A stretch of DNA of 64,000 nt from CBDDHT01 sp965227905 (GCA_965227905.1 OZ245780.1:1984001-2048000), one strand, 5' to 3'. Shown: positions 23,973-32,783, counted from the stretch's first letter. Made by a program: numbers and translations. Notes: generated from the sequence alone by a model not told the origin.

Positions 23973-25581
23973 TGGAATTGAGATTCGCGGCGAGATCAAA
24001 CCCGGTTTTGAGCAGGTCCTGACACCAGAAGCCCTTGCATTCGTCGGAGCCATCGCCCGCCGCTTTGAAGACGAGCGCGTCCGGTTGATGAAGGTCCGTG
24101 CAGAGCGCCAGGAAGCTTGGGACGCTGGCGCATTGCCGGGATTTCTCGAAGAAACGCGTTCCGTTCGCGAAGGTGACTGGAAGATCAAGGGTGTACCCGC
24201 CGACCTTTCCAAGCGCTGGGTCGAGATTACCGGTCCAACCGATCGCAAGATGGTTATCAACGCGCTGAATTCCGGCGCCGACGTCTTTATGGCCGACTTC
24301 GAAGATGCCTTGTCACCGACATGGACCAATGTGATCGAAGGTCAGATCAACCTCATGGACTACTGGCATGGGGATCTTGCATTCACTGATCCGAAATCCG
24401 GTAAGGACTACGCCATCGGCGAAAAGCCGGCGATGCTTCTTGTCAGGCCGCGCGGTTGGCATCTCACCGAAGAGCATGTCTATGTCGACGGCAAGCCGCT
24501 TGCAGGCGCCTTCCTCGATTTCGGCCTCTATGTGTTTCACAATGCCAATACGCTCGTGAACAAAGGGTCCGCGCCCTATTTCTATCTGCCGAAGATGGAG
24601 AGCTATCAGGAAGCGCGGCTTTGGAACGATGTTATCGTGCATGCCCAGGAGGCGCTCGGCATCGACGTCGGGACCATCAAGGTCACGGTTCTTATCGAGA
24701 CCCTGCCGGCAGCCTTCGAGATGGACGAGATCCTCTATGAGCTGCGCGATCATATCGTCGGTCTCAATTGTGGCCGCTGGGACTACATTTTCTCTTTCAT
24801 CAAAGTGCTTCGGAACAAGTCGGATTATGTGCTGCCGGATCGCGGTCAGGTCGTCATGGGAGATGCATTCCTGAGAGCCTATAGTCTGCTGTTGATCAGG
24901 ACGTGCCATAAGCGCGGTGCCTATGCCATGGGCGGAATGGCCGCCCAGATCCCGAACCGGCGCGATGCCGAAGCCAATGAGAAGGCAATGGCGGCCGTCA
25001 ATGCCGACAAGAAGCGCGAAGTGACGGATGGGCATGACGGCACATGGGTCGCGCATCCGGACCTCGTTCCGGTTGCACGTGCGATCTTCGAAGATCTGAT
25101 GCCTGGCGATAATCAGCTCGACAAGATGCCGGAAGGGCCTGACATCAGCCAGACCGATCTGCTGAAGATCCACGAAGGAACCCGTACCGAAGACGGTTTG
25201 CGCATGAACATTCGCGTCGGTGTTCAGTATATCGAGGCCTGGCTGCGTGGCAGTGGTGCTGTCCCTCTCTATAATCTGATGGAAGATGCCGCGACGGCGG
25301 AAATTTCCCGCACGCAGGTCTGGCAATGGATCCGCCACGGCGCAACACTGGAAGACGGCCGGACCGTGACCAAGGAACTCGTCGATAGCCTTTTCGACGA
25401 GGAAATGAGCGGTTTGCGCTCCGCTCTCGGTACCGATGTCTACGATTCTGGGCGCTTTGAAGAGGCGATCGAGATCTTCAGGTCCCTGCTGGCCTCGGAA
25501 GATCCAGATCCGTTCCTGACACTTTCGGCATACCGTTACATTTGTACCCAGGTGGCAACGCCGTTACCCAGCTACGGGTGA
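23932..25581 (+). CDS. aceB: Malate synthase A
   Basis: A 549-residue malate synthase of the A type, condensing glyoxylate with acetyl-CoA to malate. VFMADFEDALSPTWTNVIEG near residue 125 begins the barrel, LLVRPRGWHLTEEHV contains the catalytic Arg, VTVLIETLPAAFEMDEILYE near residue 255 has the metal-binding Glu, and GLNCGRWDYIFSFIK has the metal Asp. MGGMAAQIPNRRD near residue 340 and LEDGRTVTKELV near the end are further family marks. The ATG follows GGAGACGACAG and lies 41 bases inside glcF in another frame, so it is co-transcribed with glcDEF and removes the glyoxylate that the oxidase produces. Confidence 0.95.
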   Translation: MASVGGALENGQASGIEIRGEIKPGFEQVLTPEALAFVGAIARRFEDERVRLMKVRAERQEAWDAGALPGFLEETRSVREGDWKIKGVPADLSKRWVEITGPTDRKMVINALNSGADVFMADFEDALSPTWTNVIEGQINLMDYWHGDLAFTDPKSGKDYAIGEKPAMLLVRPRGWHLTEEHVYVDGKPLAGAFLDFGLYVFHNANTLVNKGSAPYFYLPKMESYQEARLWNDVIVHAQEALGIDVGTIKVTVLIETLPAAFEMDEILYELRDHIVGLNCGRWDYIFSFIKVLRNKSDYVLPDRGQVVMGDAFLRAYSLLLIRTCHKRGAYAMGGMAAQIPNRRDAEANEKAMAAVNADKKREVTDGHDGTWVAHPDLVPVARAIFEDLMPGDNQLDKMPEGPDISQTDLLKIHEGTRTEDGLRMNIRVGVQYIEAWLRGSGAVPLYNLMEDAATAEISRTQVWQWIRHGATLEDGRTVTKELVDSLFDEEMSGLRSALGTDVYDSGRFEEAIEIFRSLLASEDPDPFLTLSAYRYICTQVATPLPSYG

Positions 25582-25639
25582 ACAGTTTTTTAGGAAAAGC
25601 CGACTAGTCTCGCAATCTTGATGGGGATTGGGGGCTGCG

Positions 25640-26395
25640 ATGAGTGCTGCGCAAAGGCAAGTTTTCCGTATTGAGCGACTACAATCGGGACCGGGAAGTG
25701 CGGTGCCCGAGGCAGAGTCCGACTCGCTGGCGGAAATGCGTCATCGCGAGGTTATGAACGCGATTGCTGCACTCAAGAACCTCTCAGCGCTCAGCGAAGG
25801 CGAGGGCGTCTCCCCGGCCGAAGAAGTCAGGGCTGTCATCGACGAGGAGTTCAAGGCCGATCTGCTCGAAGCGCGAAAGCTTAAAGAAGAGCTGAACGGT
25901 ATTCAGGGCGCCATCGCCGATACCAAGAAAGAGATCGCGACGCTTCACCATACCGGTATCGATGACGAGAAGCTCAATCGGATGACGGATGAGCTCAGCG
26001 CCATCGTGTCGGGAACGGAGCAGGCGACCGAGTCCATCTTGACCGCGGCGGAAGAAATCGATCAGCGCGCAACCGATCTCGCCGCTGCACTTTCAGGCAC
26101 GCCTCAAGGCGATCTTGCCTGTGACATCCAGGATCAGGTTATCAAGATCTTCGAGGCCTGCAACTTCCAGGATCTTACAGGCCAGCGGATCAGCAAGGTC
26201 GTGACCGCATTTCTGTTTATCGAAGACCGTGTCGCCAGGATGATGAACATCTGGGGTGGTATTGAAAGCTTCAAGGATGTCGAGCATGACGTCATACCCA
26301 AACGCGTTGGCGACACGGCGCTGCTCAATGGTCCTGCATTGCATGACGATGAAGAAGTCGCATCTCAGAACGATATCGATGCATTGTTCGACTGA
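25640..26395 (+). CDS. cheZ: Orphan CheZ-like CheY-phosphate phosphatase
   Basis: The 251-residue protein is largely helical. A long amphipathic coiled-coil (about residues 80-165) leads into ACNFQDLTGQRISKVVTAFL near residue 176. This matches the CheZ active-site helix, in which Asp and Gln (E. coli Asp143 and Gln147) drive CheY-P hydrolysis; both are present. The C-terminal SQNDIDALFD resembles the CheY-tethering tail of CheZ. ATG 25640 is chosen after a GGGGGC run; a TTG at 25628 is in frame. No chemotaxis or flagellar genes lie within the window, so its partner response regulator is elsewhere. Confidence 0.85.
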   Translation: MSAAQRQVFRIERLQSGPGSAVPEAESDSLAEMRHREVMNAIAALKNLSALSEGEGVSPAEEVRAVIDEEFKADLLEARKLKEELNGIQGAIADTKKEIATLHHTGIDDEKLNRMTDELSAIVSGTEQATESILTAAEEIDQRATDLAAALSGTPQGDLACDIQDQVIKIFEACNFQDLTGQRISKVVTAFLFIEDRVARMMNIWGGIESFKDVEHDVIPKRVGDTALLNGPALHDDEEVASQNDIDALFD

Positions 26396-26483
26396 GGCGT
26401 CAGGGCACTTGCGCTAACAAACTCTCGCTCCCAAATTCGCTACGCTTTTTGAAGGGCAAGCCTCCAGATTCAGAGTTCCATTC

Positions 26484-26566
26484 GTCATTCCAGCGAAGGC
26501 TGGAATCCAGCGCGTCAATAGCGATGCGCGGAAAAGGTCTGGATCCCAGCCTTCGCTGGGATGACA
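26484..26566. repeat. Palindromic intergenic repeat (two inverted ~27-base arms, each a hairpin)
   Basis: Arm one at 26484-26510 and arm two at 26539-26566 are inverted copies of GTCATCCCAGCGAAGGCTGG followed by GATCCAG, differing at a few positions and separated by 28 bases. Each arm also folds on itself (CCAGC-GAAG-GCTGG). This is the widespread alphaproteobacterial repeat resembling GTCATTCCCGCGAAAGCGGG. It lies between the convergent cheZ and racemase-like genes and may act as a terminator or RNA stabiliser. Confidence 0.8.
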
Positions 26567-26606
26567 ATTTCGACACGTCAGGAAAAGCGCCGAGCGTTCG
26601 GGCTGC

Positions 26607-27266
26607 CTAACCTCCGCCTAGGAGGCGCTTTAGCTTTAGGACAGCGCTCGCCGGGCTCGCTAATACGGGTGCCGAGACCTGTTCGCTGACGGCATCCTTC
26701 GCCTGCGCCGTCGAGAACTGCGCCAGCATCAGCACATCGCATTCTTCGAGTTCTTTGGCCGTTTCGGCCACAAGAGCGTTGTGGATTTCGGCATCCCCAT
26801 TGCGGAGTGCCGTCATGGCCTCAGGCACGCATGCCGTCTTGAGTTGAACGGATCTATCGGAGGCTTCGCTTAGCGCGTTGAACTCCTGTTCCATGGAGGG
26901 GATGCTCGGAGCGAAGGTTGCCAGGAGGCCGATGGTGGAGCCTTGCTCGATCGCGGCTTCAAACATCGCCTCGTTCGGTTTGAGAACCGGCATCGGAGCG
27001 AGATCCTCCGCCACGCGCTCAATCGCCGGACCGAATGCGGAGCAGGTGAACAGGATACCGTCGCACCCACAATCCCTGACGTAGCGGGCGAGCACGCCGA
27101 AGCGATGAATCATCTGCTGATTCAGTCGGCCGGCACGATCCAGATCCGAGGCCAAAGAATCATCGAGAAGGCTTGTCACCTCTGCATCCGGCCACTCCGC
27201 CGCGAAGGCTGAAATGACAGGTTCAATCGCGACAGAAACCGCGTGGATCAAGGCAATTCGAGGCAT
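26607..27266 (-). CDS. Asp/Glu racemase superfamily protein with one catalytic Cys
   Basis: A 219-residue member of the Asp/Glu/hydantoin racemase superfamily. IALIHAVSVAIEPVISAF opens the fold and DGILFTCSAFGPAIERVAED carries the first catalytic Cys at residue 75. In racemases a second Cys sits in the C-terminal half. Here the corresponding strand reads CDVLMLAQFSTAQA, where the Cys of CDV precedes the strand and the usual position is not Cys, so a two-base racemase is unlikely. Maleate isomerase or arylmalonate-decarboxylase-like one-Cys chemistry is possible. The next gene upstream on the same strand is an isopropylmalate-dehydrogenase-like enzyme, 70 bases away. Confidence 0.8.
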   Translation of the reverse strand: MPRIALIHAVSVAIEPVISAFAAEWPDAEVTSLLDDSLASDLDRAGRLNQQMIHRFGVLARYVRDCGCDGILFTCSAFGPAIERVAEDLAPMPVLKPNEAMFEAAIEQGSTIGLLATFAPSIPSMEQEFNALSEASDRSVQLKTACVPEAMTALRNGDAEIHNALVAETAKELEECDVLMLAQFSTAQAKDAVSEQVSAPVLASPASAVLKLKRLLGGG

Positions 27267-27336
27267 GGAATCATCCGTTCGGGAAAAGGAGGGCAGGCTC
27301 TTGGAACGTTAGCATACATGCGCGGAAAAACGACGC

Positions 27337-28407
27337 TTACGCGGCAATCTGCTTTGCGACTTCTTGCCCGAATGCGTCACAATGGGCCGTGCCTCCGAGG
27401 TCCTGTGTCCGCATTTCGGGAACAGCGAGCACGGCGTCGACTGTGGCCTCAATCGCCCGCGCCGCCTCTGCCAGGTCGGTACGGTCGTGACGCCCTGCCA
27501 TCCAATCGAGCAGCATGGCGCATGACAGGATCATCGACGTCGGATTTGCAATGTTTCGGCCGGCGATATCGGGGGCAGACCCATGTTGCGCCTGTGCGCA
27601 GCAATAGCCATCGCTTGCATTGACGGACCCGGCAAGGCCAAGGCCGCCCGAAAGCTCACTCGCCAGATCCGAAATGATATCGCCATAGAAGTTTGTGGCA
27701 ACGATGATGTCGAACTGCTCCGGGTTTCGCACGAGATGGGCGGTCGATGCGTCGATCAGCATGTCGTCATAGGCAACTTCGGGAAAGTCGCCGGCGACCT
27801 CTTGAACGCATTCGAGGAAAAGGCCGTCGGTCATGTGGAAGCTGTTGGACTTGTGGACGGCTGTCACTTTCTTGCGCCTCTGCATGGCCCATTCGAAGGC
27901 GCGGCGCGCGATGCGGTCGCAGCAATGACGCGTGATCTTCCGGGTCGACAGGGCCATGTCGGGGCTCGGCATGATCTCGCCCCAACCGCGGGTCATGTTG
28001 CGATCGGGATAAAATCCTTCCGTTGCCTCGCGCATGATTACGAGATCCATCGTCCTGCCTTCGCGCATATTGGACTGCAGGAACGGCCGTGTTCGCGCGG
28101 GCCGGATATTGGCATAGAGATCCAGCCCGACCCTGAACGAAGCGGAGATGTTGCGGCCGCCCTCTTCGGGCGCGGGATAGTCCGCATGAGATTGTGTGCC
28201 CAGCACGATCCCGTCATAGGTCCGAGCCTTATCGAGAACCTCCTGGCGCAGGGTCGTGCCATATTTTTCCAGGCTTTCGAATCCCGCCATCTCGTAATCG
28301 AAGGTCAGCCCCAGTCCAAACCGCTGACTTGCCGCTTCCAAAACGCTGATCGCGGCGCGCGTAATCTCCGGTCCGATGCCGTCACATGGCAGAACGATCA
28401 GACGCAT
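27337..28407 (-). CDS. Isocitrate/isopropylmalate dehydrogenase family enzyme
   Basis: A 356-residue NAD-linked beta-decarboxylating dehydrogenase. LPCDGIGPEITRAAISVLEA begins the fold, DLYANIRPARTRPFL near residue 97 has the substrate Arg residues, VIMREATEGFYP near residue 123 is the substrate loop, THKSNSFHMTDGLF-like AVHKSNSFHMTDGLFLEC near residue 185 has the catalytic Lys, and the Asp-containing NFYGDIISDLASELSGGLGL near residue 235 is the metal site. ATG 28407 follows GAGAGG. No leuC or leuD is adjacent, so tartrate, 3-methylmalate or another malate derivative may be the substrate rather than leucine precursors. The racemase-like gene downstream may act on a related acid. Confidence 0.87.
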   Translation of the reverse strand: MRLIVLPCDGIGPEITRAAISVLEAASQRFGLGLTFDYEMAGFESLEKYGTTLRQEVLDKARTYDGIVLGTQSHADYPAPEEGGRNISASFRVGLDLYANIRPARTRPFLQSNMREGRTMDLVIMREATEGFYPDRNMTRGWGEIMPSPDMALSTRKITRHCCDRIARRAFEWAMQRRKKVTAVHKSNSFHMTDGLFLECVQEVAGDFPEVAYDDMLIDASTAHLVRNPEQFDIIVATNFYGDIISDLASELSGGLGLAGSVNASDGYCCAQAQHGSAPDIAGRNIANPTSMILSCAMLLDWMAGRHDRTDLAEAARAIEATVDAVLAVPEMRTQDLGGTAHCDAFGQEVAKQIAA

Positions 28408-28579
28408 GGCGGTTCCTCTCTTATGGTCGGTGGCGTTGGTTTGTCGCAGGCGATGCCGTAGCAATCGGGTTTTACCTGGGAAAAGAACGATTGTGTATCG
28501 AAGTTGACAGTCTTGGTGGCGCTATCAGAGAAGAATAGGAGCCGCTCTCCAAGAGCTGAACCAAGAGGGATAGAAAGCC

Positions 28580-29371
28580 ATGGACTTCCATCTCAAAGAC
28601 AAAGTCGCTTTGGTCACAGGCGGAAGCCGTGGCATTGGTCGAGCCGTTGCTCTCACGCTGGCGAAAGAAGGTGTGCGTGTCGCGATCTGCGGGCGGACCC
28701 AGGAGAGCCTGGACGAGACGCTGACTGATCTTCAGGGGTGCGGCGTCGATGCCTGGGCCTTTCCCGCGGACGTCAGCAAGCTGGAGGATATCGAAAGTCT
28801 CGTCGAGCGCACCATGGGAGCGGCTGGACAGATCGACATTCTGGTGAACAACGCCGTTACTTCCACAAGTGCGCCTTTCGACCAGCTCACAGATGACCAG
28901 TTTCGCTACCACATCGACGTAAAGCTGATGGCTTACATTCGCATTGCCCGATTGGTGCTTGCCCAGATGGAGAAACGGGGAGGGGGGCGCATTGTCAATA
29001 TCGGCGGCATGACCGCGCGCATCGTCGCTCCGTTTCGGATGACCAACGGCGTGGTGAACGCTGGCGTTTCGAATTTCACCAAGCAGTTTTCCGGCTACGC
29101 CGCCCGGCACAATGTCACCGTCAACTGCGTTCATCCCGGATACACGGTGACAGAACGCATCATGCAGGTGTTCGAGCGCGAGGCGAAGGAATCGGGAACC
29201 GATCTCGATGCAGTCATTGCCAAGCGTACGGCCGACATTCCGCTGGGTAAGCTGATCCAGCCAGAAAATCTGGCCTCTGCCGTCTTGTTCTTCTGCTCGC
29301 CCATGGCCGACATGGTGACGGGGCAATGCATCGCTGTCGACGGCGGTTCAGGGGAGGCGGTGAACTACTGA
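28580..29371 (+). CDS. SDR-family protein lacking the Ser-Tyr-Lys triad
   Basis: A 263-residue SDR fold. The cofactor site is intact: VTGGSRGIG near residue 12, DV near residue 64 and ILVNNAVTS near residue 87. The catalytic part is not. Aligning on SNFTKQF, the Tyr and Lys positions are Asn156 and Asn160 (NGVVN), and the usual Ser after strand 5 is in IGGMTAR. Standard hydride chemistry therefore looks unlikely; a different catalytic set or a binding role is possible. PGYTVTERIMQ near residue 186 and the GQCIAVDGGSGEAVN end are normal. The gene is alone, transcribed divergently from the isopropylmalate-dehydrogenase-like gene. Confidence 0.83.
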   Translation: MDFHLKDKVALVTGGSRGIGRAVALTLAKEGVRVAICGRTQESLDETLTDLQGCGVDAWAFPADVSKLEDIESLVERTMGAAGQIDILVNNAVTSTSAPFDQLTDDQFRYHIDVKLMAYIRIARLVLAQMEKRGGGRIVNIGGMTARIVAPFRMTNGVVNAGVSNFTKQFSGYAARHNVTVNCVHPGYTVTERIMQVFEREAKESGTDLDAVIAKRTADIPLGKLIQPENLASAVLFFCSPMADMVTGQCIAVDGGSGEAVNY

Positions 29372-29512
29372 GATTGCACAACCAAACCATACATCGCGGC
29401 CGTCGGTCGCAGCCGGGTCGCGGTTGCAATTCACACCGGGCCTTGTCATGTCTGGCTGCAATTGATTGGCGGAATCCCTTATGGGGTTTTGCGCCTATAG
29501 GGGAGGTGGTCT

Positions 29513-29881
29513 GTGTCGGTATCCTTGAGAATTGTTTTGTGCATCGCCGTCGTTGGTTTCAGCGCCAGTCTCGCAACACCCAGCCTCGCCGACTGGATGT
29601 CCTATGCGATGGATGACCGTGGAGCGTTGGGCCACGGCCGCGCGCCGACCCGGCAGGCGGCACAGAATTTCGCATTGAGCTATTGCGGCAACGTCAAATG
29701 CCGCATCGCGGATACGACGCAGGTGAAATGCATGGCATTCGCCGAGAGCCGCTACAAAGGGTATTTCGCCGGTATCGGCCGGGCGCATTCGCTGGGTCAG
29801 GCCAAGAGCTACGCCCTCGATTGGTGCTCGCGCGGCGCTCCGGTCGCAACCTGCCGGATCCGACACTCTTACTGCAAATAG
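29513..29881 (+). CDS. Small secreted Cys-containing protein, DUF4189-like
   Basis: A 122-residue protein with a Sec signal peptide ending near residue 27 (PSLAD). The mature part contains repeated Ala-rich helical segments with Cys (RQAAQNFALSYCGNVKCRIA; LGQAKSYALDWCSRGAPVAT) and further Cys at the end, an arrangement close to the DUF4189 family, which probably forms disulphides. GTG at 29513 follows a GGGAGGTGG site. No neighbours share its strand closely. Function unknown. Confidence 0.72.
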   Translation: MSVSLRIVLCIAVVGFSASLATPSLADWMSYAMDDRGALGHGRAPTRQAAQNFALSYCGNVKCRIADTTQVKCMAFAESRYKGYFAGIGRAHSLGQAKSYALDWCSRGAPVATCRIRHSYCK

Positions 29882-30157
29882 ACCAACGCCGCCGAGCGCG
29901 GACAAATGCGAGCCTATTCGCCCGAGATGGATGACGTCCGTTTACTGTTCGACTTCGGCCGTTCGTGCGCTTACCGTCGTGCGGAGGAAATGTTCCGGGA
30001 GCGGTCGCAGCCAGACAGCACTCAATTTGCCTCTACGTGACCTATCCGCAATCCGCAAGTCATCCGAACCATCCAAATATCACGTTGTTGACGGTTGATA
30101 GATATCGCTGTGTGATATCGTGAAAGACGACAAAACGGATGACTATGGGAGGAACGC

Positions 30158-31468
30158 ATGCAGCGCTTGGTATTCGTCGCATTGGTTGCTTGGACAGCCA
30201 TTTTTGTTTCCGGTCATGCACACGCTGCCAAACGTGTCGCGCTGGTGATTGGCAACTCGACGTATCAACATGCGCAAAAGCTCACCAATCCTGAGAACGA
30301 CGCCAAACTCATCGCGTCGGTGCTCCGCAAAAAGGGTCTCGAAGTCCTGGAGCACAAGAATCTCGGCTTTAAGGCGATGAAACGCGCTGCACGTACTTAT
30401 AGTGCCAAGCTTCGCAAGTATGGAAAGGATACGGTTGGCCTGATCTTTTTCGCAGGACACGGCCTGCAGGCTGAAGGGCAGAACTTTCTAGTGCCAATCG
30501 ATGCAAAGATCGAAAACGAAGGCGATATCGATATTGAGACGATCAGTGCGCAATCCCTGATGAGTGGTGTTCGGCTTGCCGGCAATCGGCTCAACATCAT
30601 CGTCCTGGATGCCTGCAGGAACAATCCTTATCGAGGTTTGTTCCGTTCCTCTTCGCGCGGGTTTGCGCGGATGGATGCACCTGTTGGATCGCTTCTCGCT
30701 TTCTCAACTGCCCCCGGGACAGTTGCCGCAGATGGCGATGGCAGGAACAGCCCTTATTCAGCTGCTTTGGCACAAGCAATATCCGAGCCCGGCTTGAAGA
30801 TCGAGGATGTCTTCAAGCGCGTGCGCGAAAGGGTCTACACAGCGACTGGCGGGAAACAGGTGCCTTGGGAATCATCCTCGGTGTTCGGTGATTTCTTTTT
30901 CAGCGACAATGTTGCCAAGGGCAGACTGGAGCCTGCGAAAGTACCTGTCAGCTCCGCTGCCTCCACTTGGAAAACAATTCAAGGCACAACGAGCGTTGCT
31001 ATACTGGAAGCATTCATCAAAGAGTTTCCCACTAGCATCTACGTGAGCTTTGCGGAGGCGCGAATTAACGAATTGAAGCCAAAAGCAAAAACCGCACCTG
31101 CTGATACACAGCTTGCTAGAATTGCTCCAAGACAGTCGAGCGACGTACCTGAAAAAACATTAGGACGATACGGGATGACTCTAGTGCCTGTTCTCGAATT
31201 CATGATTGCAACAGGAGAGGATCTAGGTGTGATGGGCGACACTCCATACGTCGCTGACGTCGCACCTGGAAGCTCCGCTGCTAAGATAGGGATAACCAAA
31301 GGTGATCTTATACTCTATGCCGATGGCGAAAATGTAAGATTTCCAAAGGATTTTGATTCGGTAATAGAGCGGGCGATACGTGAAGGGAAAGAGTCGGTTG
31401 TGGTAAAGTTGCACGGCGGGATTCGTGCCCCTGAACGTGAAAGGGATGTAGTGTTGCCTTTGCGATAG
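30158..31468 (+). CDS. Secreted caspase-like (C14) protein with C-terminal PDZ domain
   Basis: A 436-residue protein exported by a signal peptide ending near residue 24. Residues 25-250 form a caspase-like (metacaspase p20) domain: RVALVIGNSTYQ, the catalytic His101 in FFAGHGLQ and the catalytic Cys153 in IIVLDACRNNPY, with LLAFSTAPGTVAADGD and SSVFGDFFF closing it. A short helical W-x2-I-x-GTT segment (270-305) leads to a PDZ-like domain (340-435) with VADVAPGSSAAKIGITKGDL. PDZ domains bind C-termini or signals. The half after about base 30950 is visibly more AT-rich than the caspase part. A second paralogue (60588-63134) shares the N-terminal domain. Target unknown. Confidence 0.9.
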   Translation: MQRLVFVALVAWTAIFVSGHAHAAKRVALVIGNSTYQHAQKLTNPENDAKLIASVLRKKGLEVLEHKNLGFKAMKRAARTYSAKLRKYGKDTVGLIFFAGHGLQAEGQNFLVPIDAKIENEGDIDIETISAQSLMSGVRLAGNRLNIIVLDACRNNPYRGLFRSSSRGFARMDAPVGSLLAFSTAPGTVAADGDGRNSPYSAALAQAISEPGLKIEDVFKRVRERVYTATGGKQVPWESSSVFGDFFFSDNVAKGRLEPAKVPVSSAASTWKTIQGTTSVAILEAFIKEFPTSIYVSFAEARINELKPKAKTAPADTQLARIAPRQSSDVPEKTLGRYGMTLVPVLEFMIATGEDLGVMGDTPYVADVAPGSSAAKIGITKGDLILYADGENVRFPKDFDSVIERAIREGKESVVVKLHGGIRAPERERDVVLPLR

Positions 31469-31911
31469 CGATCAGCCTGCAGCGTCGACTAACGGCTGAT
31501 ACAGGATTTCGCAGCATCCCTCTGTTTCATACCCGCAGATGTTTTTCGAGACTGCTGTGCGTCAGAAACGGCCATTCTGGCGACGTCTGCGGAAAGGCTG
31601 CTTACCGATGCGGAACAGCCGAAATTATTCTTTGCGGCCGCTTGTCTCCTGGTGGTAGCCGTTCCATGGCGCGCGGCCATCCGTTAGAAAACTGCCAAAA
31701 GCTAGCATCACAGACGATGGGGAGGCTACTCGCACGACCTTAAACAGACCGTTGGCTGCAATTTGCCTAGGCCTCAGAGTGCCACGAGGAACTGGCAGGA
31801 GATGACGAACTTGAATTCTCTCAGTATCTTTCGACAAACAGGCACAGCATGATTGCATGCGCTTTGAGATGGCGTGCGTTCTGCGAGTGATCTCAGTCAG
31901 CGCAATAGATC
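31469..31911. other. Gene-free stretch between caspase-PDZ gene and the DUF6629 fragment
   Basis: This 443-base region lies between converging genes. No open frame in it has a ribosome site or family character, no clear hairpin terminator or repeat was seen, and it shows no recognisable gene remnant. Confidence 0.6.
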
Positions 31912-32519
31912 CTAGCCGCCGGCACGCCGCGCGGTATCTTGAGACTGCGCGACATGCACATACACCAGCATGCTCGCTATCGCCGCAAAGAAGCACCAAA
32001 CCGAAACATAGGCGTTCTTGAAAAACAGGGCAGCGACAACAAAGCCGGCGAGAACGACGTAGGAAAAGAGCCGCACGACGCGGTGCGATGAAAACGAAAA
32101 ACACAGCGTTGTTGCAAGCACGTAGATAGGCAAGTGGAACCAGGGTTCGCGAAATTTGTTGGTGTAAACCATGCCATAGTCGCGGGCGAACGCCTGGTAG
32201 GGATGATCGAACGTGAGCCAAATCATCCAGATCGACAGGCCCGCACCGCAAACCACGCAGGCGAGGATTATGCGACGCCGTATCGGGTCCGGCTCAATGA
32301 GATAGGCGGATATTGGCGCATAGACCGGCCAGAAAAACACTGCAAATCCGACAAACCCATGGATCAATATGGGGCGACATGCGCCTACAAGCGGGTTTGC
32401 CATTTCCAGCCAGAGGAAGCCTTCTATCGACTGTTGAGCGGCAAACATCAGTGGAATTGACCTGAGCCCCGTTTGGTCCCTCACTTGAAAGGAGAGTCCG
32501 TCAGCGATAGGAGACGGAC

Positions 32520-32783
32520 ATGAGGAAGTCACGGTTCAGCGAAGAACAGATCATTTCGATCCTTGGCGAGCAGGAGCGCGGGATGGCGACTGCGGAAGTC
32601 TGCCGAAAGTATGGCGTGAGCCAGGGGACGTTCTACAAATGGAAGGCGAAGTTCGGCGGCATGGATGTGTCCGATGCGCGCAAGCTCAAGACGCTTGAGA
32701 CGGAAAATTCCCGCCTGAAGCGGCTTTTGGCGGACGCGATGCTGGACAATGTGGTGCTGAAAGATCTTCTGGGAAAGAACTAA
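32520..32783 (+). CDS. IS3-family transposase OrfA
   Basis: An 87-residue DNA-binding subunit of the IS. A helix-turn-helix of the HTH_Tnp_1 type (SEEQIISILGEQERGMATAE, VCRKYGVSQGTFYKWKAKFG) spans residues 7-46, and a leucine-zipper segment (LKTLETENSRLKRLLADAML) follows at about 56-75. A slippery GGGAAAG lies at 32771-32777 just before its stop, giving an OrfAB fusion by -1 frameshifting. Start ATG is preceded by AGGAGACGG. Confidence 0.93.
   Translation: MRKSRFSEEQIISILGEQERGMATAEVCRKYGVSQGTFYKWKAKFGGMDVSDARKLKTLETENSRLKRLLADAMLDNVVLKDLLGKN
32771..32777 (+). promoter_or_regulatory. Predicted -1 ribosomal frameshift site between OrfA and OrfB
   Basis: In the OrfA frame the sequence reads as G GGA AAG, an X-XXY-YYZ heptamer, followed by AAC and the OrfA stop TAA. 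A -1 slip enters the OrfB frame, which stays open from here through the integrase domain. This is the usual way IS3-family elements make the active OrfAB transposase. Confidence 0.7.

Noticed and set aside
27583..28461. 292-codon frame opposite the isopropylmalate-dehydrogenase-like gene
   Set aside because: Shadow of a well-supported gene; composition is Arg/His-rich and no motif is present.
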